Shown here one piece after another: positions 6,264 through 9,243 of a stretch of 9,243 nt of DNA. Below the pieces are notes generated by a model. It was not told where the DNA came from. It ran no database searches and worked only from the letters and a program-made list of their open reading frames with translations. The position numbers and the translations under genes were made by a program. Origin of the DNA: Acidiferrobacterales bacterium (lineage in GTDB: Bacteria > Pseudomonadota > Gammaproteobacteria > Acidiferrobacterales > Sulfurifustaceae); the NCBI GenBank assembly GCA_919902095.1, contig CAKKQL010000158.1, forward strand, positions 1 through 9,243, read 5' to 3'. Every line of letters begins with the position of its first letter. The stretch's first letter is position 1.

Positions 6264-7883
6264 TCAGGGACTCCGGACGAGACGGAAACCCAGGGTGGGG
6301 AACTCAATATTGGGAATGTCCGAACTGCGCCGCGCCGCGCGCAAATCCGCGGCACTGTGGAACCAGGTACCGCCACGGTTCACGCGCAGGCTGGCGAAGC
6401 TTCCGGCATCGGTGCTGCGCAACTCCTTACCGCCATAGTTTGGATCATAGATCGAGGCGGTCCATTCCCAGACATTGCCGAGCATGTCATGCAAACCGAA
6501 GGCGTTTGGCTTGTAGCTGCCGACGGGCTTTCTTCCCAACAGCGGCGGTTTGCCGCAATGGGCATAGATAGTCTCCCCCTGACAACCGGTACTGAAATCA
6601 TCGCCCCAGAAATAGGCAGTGGAGGTCCCCGCACGCGCGGCATACTCCCATTCGGCCTCGGAAGACAGACGGAACTTATGTCCGGATTTGTCCGAGAGCC
6701 AGTCGGCAAATCGGACGGCATCGTACCAACTCACCATCGCCACCGGCACGCGCTCGTCGCTGTGATTATCGGTGTGGTCGCGGTAGAACTTTTTGTACTG
6801 TTCGAGGGTCACTTCGTATTTACCCATCCAGAAACCTTCCACACACACTTCATGCTGGCGTTCGCTGGCAGCGCGTCCTGTTTCATAGTCCGGACTGCCC
6901 ATCTGGAAGCAGCCCTTGGGAATCTGCACGAACTCCATGCCGAGGGTGGGCTCGGTCCAGGTCTGGATGGGGCCGATGGGGACGACCGGAACCGGTGGCG
7001 GTTTTAGCGTCGGGGCAATGGAGGCGACTGTCACCGGCGGCGACTCGGCGGCCGGAGCCGCCTGGCCGGGTTTGCCGTGCCTGAAGAAGAAGTCGCCTTC
7101 GAGTGAGGTATTTTCCCATGGAATCTGCAAGCCGCTCGAGTCGCGCTTGACGTTGACGCGCACGCGTTTGAAGACATCTTCGATCTTGAGGCCGGGCTGG
7201 CGGATGCTGGCGAGCAGGTGCTGGGTATAGAGGCCATACTGGCCGGCGCCATCCGCGGCCACCGAGCCGGGAGCGGTGGCGTAGGCAAGCAGCGTGCCCG
7301 AGGGCGCGTCCATCTGCGCCAGGCCCTGGCTGCTCGAACGGAAGCTGCGGGCGAACGGATTGTTGCGGCAGGCATCGAGGATGACGATGTTGAGGCGGTT
7401 CTTGGCTGCATCCATCTTTTGCAACACCACGTCGGCACTCACCGCCTGGTCGGCGACCTCGTCCTCGCGCCGGATATCGGCCTTGATCGGAATCAGGTAA
7501 TTGCGACCTTTCACCTGCATGCCGTGGCCGGCATAGTAAAAAAGCCCCACGCCGCCTTTGCGCAAGTCATCACCGAAGACGCGAATCACCTCGCGCATGG
7601 CCGACTGAGTGAGGTTGTGCCGCTCAGTGACCTGAAAGCCCGATTCGCGCAGCGCCTGGGCGATGGCGCGCGCGTCGTTTCCGGGATTTCTGAGCGGCGC
7701 GGCGGTGTAGGCGCCGTTGCCGATGACGAGCGCCACGCGCCGTTCAGCGCCGCCGGCGGGCGCTGTGGGTTTGGAAACTCCAAGGTTACGGTCAGCGGCG
7801 AAGACGGCGGTGGGCAGCAGGCACATCAGCGCCCACGCGATCCATCGGGACCGGCTGGATTGTGTACGCTTCAGGGTTCGCAT
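6264..7883 (-). CDS. Exported caspase-like (C14) protein fused to a SUMF1/FGE-like domain
   Basis: A 539-residue two-domain protein. Residues 1-29 are a signal peptide (WIAWALMCLLPTAVFA-A), so it is probably periplasmic or lipid-free secreted. The caspase-like domain spans about 47-268: RRVALVIGNGAYTAAPLRNPGNDA, then the dyad histidine H120 in LFYYAGHG and the nucleophile C172 in VILDACRNNPF. It ends at IPWENTSLEGDFFF, as in metacaspase/orthocaspase-like bacterial proteins. A proline-rich linker follows (271-308). The FGE/SUMF1-like domain runs from 315: GMEFVQIPKGCFQMGS, MGKYEVTLEQY, VAMVSWYDAVRFADWLS, RLSSEAEWEYAARAG, LGNVWEWT, NRGGTWFHSAADLRAARR and TLGFRLVRSP. The two catalytic cysteines of true FGEs, expected between RGGxW and the AAR motif, are absent, so sulfatase activation is unlikely. 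ATG 7883 has GGGGA 4 nt upstream; the open frame back to a TTG at 7970 is not used. It lies downstream of an ECF sigma / anti-sigma pair on the same strand. Confidence 0.93.
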   Translation of the reverse strand: MRTLKRTQSSRSRWIAWALMCLLPTAVFAADRNLGVSKPTAPAGGAERRVALVIGNGAYTAAPLRNPGNDARAIAQALRESGFQVTERHNLTQSAMREVIRVFGDDLRKGGVGLFYYAGHGMQVKGRNYLIPIKADIRREDEVADQAVSADVVLQKMDAAKNRLNIVILDACRNNPFARSFRSSSQGLAQMDAPSGTLLAYATAPGSVAADGAGQYGLYTQHLLASIRQPGLKIEDVFKRVRVNVKRDSSGLQIPWENTSLEGDFFFRHGKPGQAAPAAESPPVTVASIAPTLKPPPVPVVPIGPIQTWTEPTLGMEFVQIPKGCFQMGSPDYETGRAASERQHEVCVEGFWMGKYEVTLEQYKKFYRDHTDNHSDERVPVAMVSWYDAVRFADWLSDKSGHKFRLSSEAEWEYAARAGTSTAYFWGDDFSTGCQGETIYAHCGKPPLLGRKPVGSYKPNAFGLHDMLGNVWEWTASIYDPNYGGKELRSTDAGSFASLRVNRGGTWFHSAADLRAARRSSDIPNIEFPTLGFRLVRSP

Positions 7884-7887
7884 ACTT

Positions 7888-7892
7888 TCCCC
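7888..7892 (-). promoter_or_regulatory. Ribosome binding site deciding the caspase-SUMF1 start
   Basis: GGGGA on the minus strand sits 4 nt before ATG 7883. The signal peptide follows directly after this start, whereas the possible 29-residue extension would bury it. Confidence 0.6.
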
Positions 7893-7969
7893 AACACCCG
7901 TGTATCGAATCAATTTACTCCTATGAACATATTTGGTGCCAGCAGCAATGAAAAACAACAGGTAACCCA

Positions 7970-7980
7970 ATGTGTCACAT
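7970..7980. promoter_or_regulatory. 11-bp perfect palindrome, possible operator
   Basis: ATGTG-T-CACAT is a perfect inverted repeat with a single central base, in the gap upstream of the caspase-SUMF1 gene and overlapping the tentative -10 region. The site is short enough to arise by chance; no regulator is identified. Confidence 0.2.
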
Positions 7981-8008
7981 AGTTATTTCTGGAATTTTTG
8001 AAGGTTCC
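7979..8008 (-). promoter_or_regulatory. Possible ECF-type promoter for the caspase-SUMF1 gene
   Basis: On the minus strand GGAACCTT (8001-8008) resembles the GGAACTT -35 element of ECF sigma factors. About 16 nt further on lies TAACTAT (7979-7985), a loose -10. It would give a leader of roughly 90 nt before ATG 7883. The -10 match is poor, and the 47 bp visible upstream of the sigma gene shows no GGAAC to compare with, so this is tentative. Confidence 0.25.
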
Positions 8009-8051
8009 GGGCAGGCACAGGCATTGGGCTTGTCGCGCCACGGATCACCCA

Positions 8052-8074
8052 GCGGCCGGAATGCCGCGGGCCGC
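8052..8074. other. GC-rich inverted repeat downstream of the anti-sigma gene
   Basis: GCGGCC (8052-8057) and GGCCGC (8069-8074) form a 6-bp stem with an 11-nt loop, starting 3 bp past the stop of the membrane protein gene. No T-run follows on the minus strand, so it is not a standard intrinsic terminator. It could slow transcription or protect a 3' end. The rest of the 194-bp gap holds only the tentative promoter and palindrome. Confidence 0.3.
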
Positions 8075-8077
8075 GTG

Positions 8078-8629
8078 TTATTTCGGTAGTTTGTCGAGCG
8101 GGTAATCCGGATAACGCTGGCGGAATTTTTCCAGCTCGGCGTCCACCTCGGCATGCTTGCCGGCCTTGCGCAGTGCTTCGATCTCGGCCAGCCAAGCCTC
8201 CGGCGACTTCTTCGGCGGGATCACCACTTCACGCGGCTCAAAGCGTGGTGCTTCCTTGGGCGTTACTGCCGGCATCTCTTTAGGCGTTACGACCGCTTTA
8301 GGCATCGCCACCGGCGCCTTTTCAGTCACGGCTGGCGCAGACACAACCGATGGCGGCGGCTCCATCGACTCCGGTGCAACACCCTGCTTCGACATAAGCA
8401 GTACCACGCCGATGCTCAGCACCACCGTGGCCGCGAGCGACAACGGCATGAGCCAGCGCGGCTTGCTGCCGCGGCGCGGGGCCGTCGCGGCCCTGGCCTG
8501 GGCAAAAATGGCGGCATCCAGATGCGCGGGCGGTTCTTCGCGTCCGGTCTCGCGATAGGCGCGCGCGAGCGCCGAGTCGCCGCGCAGGTACTCGTCGAGC
8601 AACCGGTCGTCTTTCTTGCGTTCTGCCAT
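8078..8629 (-). CDS. Single-pass membrane protein, probable anti-sigma factor
   Basis: A 183-residue protein placed directly after an ECF sigma gene. Order: a charged cytoplasmic N-terminus (DDRLLDEYLRGDSALARAYRETGREEPPAHLDAAIFAQARAA, 7-48) resembling the short helical heads of sigma-binding membrane proteins. Then one membrane helix (about 59-79), a long Pro/Val/Lys-rich periplasmic stalk (85-140) with a repeated VTPKE unit at 114-118 and 122-126, and a C-terminal helical module (SPEAWLAEIEALRKAGKHAEVDAELEKFRQRYPDYPL, 142-178) like one TPR-type helix pair. It has no cysteine, so it is not a zinc-binding (ZAS) anti-sigma factor. ATG 8629 is 3 bp past the sigma stop, with GGGGAA (8636-8641) 6 nt upstream, overlapping the last sigma codons, so translation is probably coupled. 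The anti-sigma role rests on position and topology, not on a recognised domain. Confidence 0.8.
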   Translation of the reverse strand: MAERKKDDRLLDEYLRGDSALARAYRETGREEPPAHLDAAIFAQARAATAPRRGSKPRWLMPLSLAATVVLSIGVVLLMSKQGVAPESMEPPPSVVSAPAVTEKAPVAMPKAVVTPKEMPAVTPKEAPRFEPREVVIPPKKSPEAWLAEIEALRKAGKHAEVDAELEKFRQRYPDYPLDKLPK

Positions 8630-8632
8630 AAC

Positions 8633-9196
8633 CTATTCCCCGCCCCCGTCGAGCGCGTGCCGTAACCTTGCGACCGCGTAACGCAGCCGGCTCTTCGCCG
8701 TTTCCGGATTGACGTCAGTGACCTCGGCGATCTGCTCTACGGACAATCCGGTTTCCTCGCGCAGCAGGAACGCCTCGCGCTGTGCCTCCGGCAATCCGGC
8801 GATAAGTTCCTTCAGCCGCGCTGCCTGGCGCTTGAGATCGAGCCTCGTCTCGGCGGCTGGCTGTGCGCCATCCGGCACCTCCTCCAGCAACGGGTCATCG
8901 GTGTACGACACCGGCAGGCCGTTCTTCTGGCGCCGGTAATAGTCAATGAGGCGATTGTGCGCGAGATGAAACAGATAGGTCGTGAATTTCGCGCGTGCCT
9001 CGTAGCGCTCGCGCGCCCGGATGACGTTCAGCCATACGTCCTGGCACAACTCCTCGGCCACCGCCGCCACGCGGCACTGGCGCAGGAGATAGCGGTAAAG
9101 CGCGCCCTTGTGGCGGCCGTAGAGCAACTCGAAGGCGTCGGCGTCGCCCCCGCGGTAACCCAGCATCAGCTCCTCGTCGCTCCGCGTCTTGTTCAT
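8633..9196 (-). CDS. ECF-type RNA polymerase sigma factor (sigma-70 family)
   Basis: A 187-residue sigma factor with only regions 2 and 4. Region 2 spans about 18-90: DADAFELLYGRHKGALYRYLLRQ, AEELCQDVWLNVI, then FTTYLFHLAHNRLIDYYRRQ, the core-binding and -10-recognition helices. An acidic linker (99-118) follows. Region 4 (about 127-182) carries LKELIAGLPEAQREAFLLREETGLSVEQIAEVTDVNPETAKSRLRYAVARLR, including the -35-binding helix-turn-helix. It would direct RNA polymerase to a small regulon, held inactive by the membrane protein encoded 3 bp downstream. ATG 9196 begins the family-like MNKTRSDEELMLGYRGGDADAF; the leader just upstream has no clear Shine-Dalgarno. Only 47 bp of upstream DNA is visible, so its own promoter may be cut off. 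No ligand-sensing extension is seen. Confidence 0.95.
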   Translation of the reverse strand: MNKTRSDEELMLGYRGGDADAFELLYGRHKGALYRYLLRQCRVAAVAEELCQDVWLNVIRARERYEARAKFTTYLFHLAHNRLIDYYRRQKNGLPVSYTDDPLLEEVPDGAQPAAETRLDLKRQAARLKELIAGLPEAQREAFLLREETGLSVEQIAEVTDVNPETAKSRLRYAVARLRHALDGGGE

Positions 9197-9243
9197 GATT
9201 ATTAACGCGGAAGGACGGAAATCGGGCTAAAAAAAGAATTCAC

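Noticed and set aside
7218..7982. Plus-strand open frame opposite the caspase domain
   Set aside because: The caspase frame has the H/C dyad, signal peptide and ribosome binding site; the opposite product has none.
9197..9243. ECF promoter upstream of the sigma gene
   Set aside because: No GGAAC-type -35 in the 47 bp available; only a T-run and AT-rich leader are seen. The promoter may lie outside the window.
1..9243. CRISPR array, tRNA, transposon ends or prophage genes
   Set aside because: No regularly spaced repeats, cloverleaf-like segments, terminal inverted repeats or transposase/integrase frames were found on reading.

Overview
This is a high-GC chromosomal segment that reads as gammaproteobacterial. 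The queG and orn genes face each other, as they do near one another in many gammaproteobacteria. Orn itself, a stand-alone pterin-carbinolamine dehydratase and an ArnT-like GT39 fit that reading. The genus cannot be fixed from sequence alone; a sulfur- or iron-oxidising environmental lineage is possible but is only a guess. No tRNA, rRNA, CRISPR array, transposase or phage gene is visible.

Left part (1-1797): the 3' end of queG (tRNA queuosine synthesis) runs rightward and orn (oligoribonuclease) runs leftward. Between them lies one AT-richer, unrecognised gene (576-1223). It carries an R-N-x3-H motif like that of HEPN ribonucleases and looks like an accessory insertion at a conserved boundary.

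Middle part (1852-6240, all + strand): a Ste24-type membrane metallopeptidase is followed 4 bp later by a small exported c-type cytochrome. Next come a pterin-4a-carbinolamine dehydratase with its own strong ribosome binding site, a GT39 membrane glycosyltransferase, and an exported DUF3108 protein 3 bp after it. These are mostly envelope and housekeeping functions, and the two tight pairs are probably co-translated.

Right part (6264-9196, all - strand): an ECF sigma factor and a single-pass membrane protein in the anti-sigma position form a two-gene operon. They lie upstream of a gene for an exported fusion of a caspase-like (C14) domain and a formylglycine-generating-enzyme-like (SUMF1) domain. 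The caspase dyad is intact, but the FGE-like domain lacks the two catalytic cysteines. A GGAACCTT element like an ECF -35 box lies in the 194-bp gap before the caspase gene. It suggests, without proving, that the sigma factor controls the fusion. This sigma / anti-sigma / caspase-SUMF1 cluster is the best candidate for an under-described system in the window; the HEPN-like gene is second.
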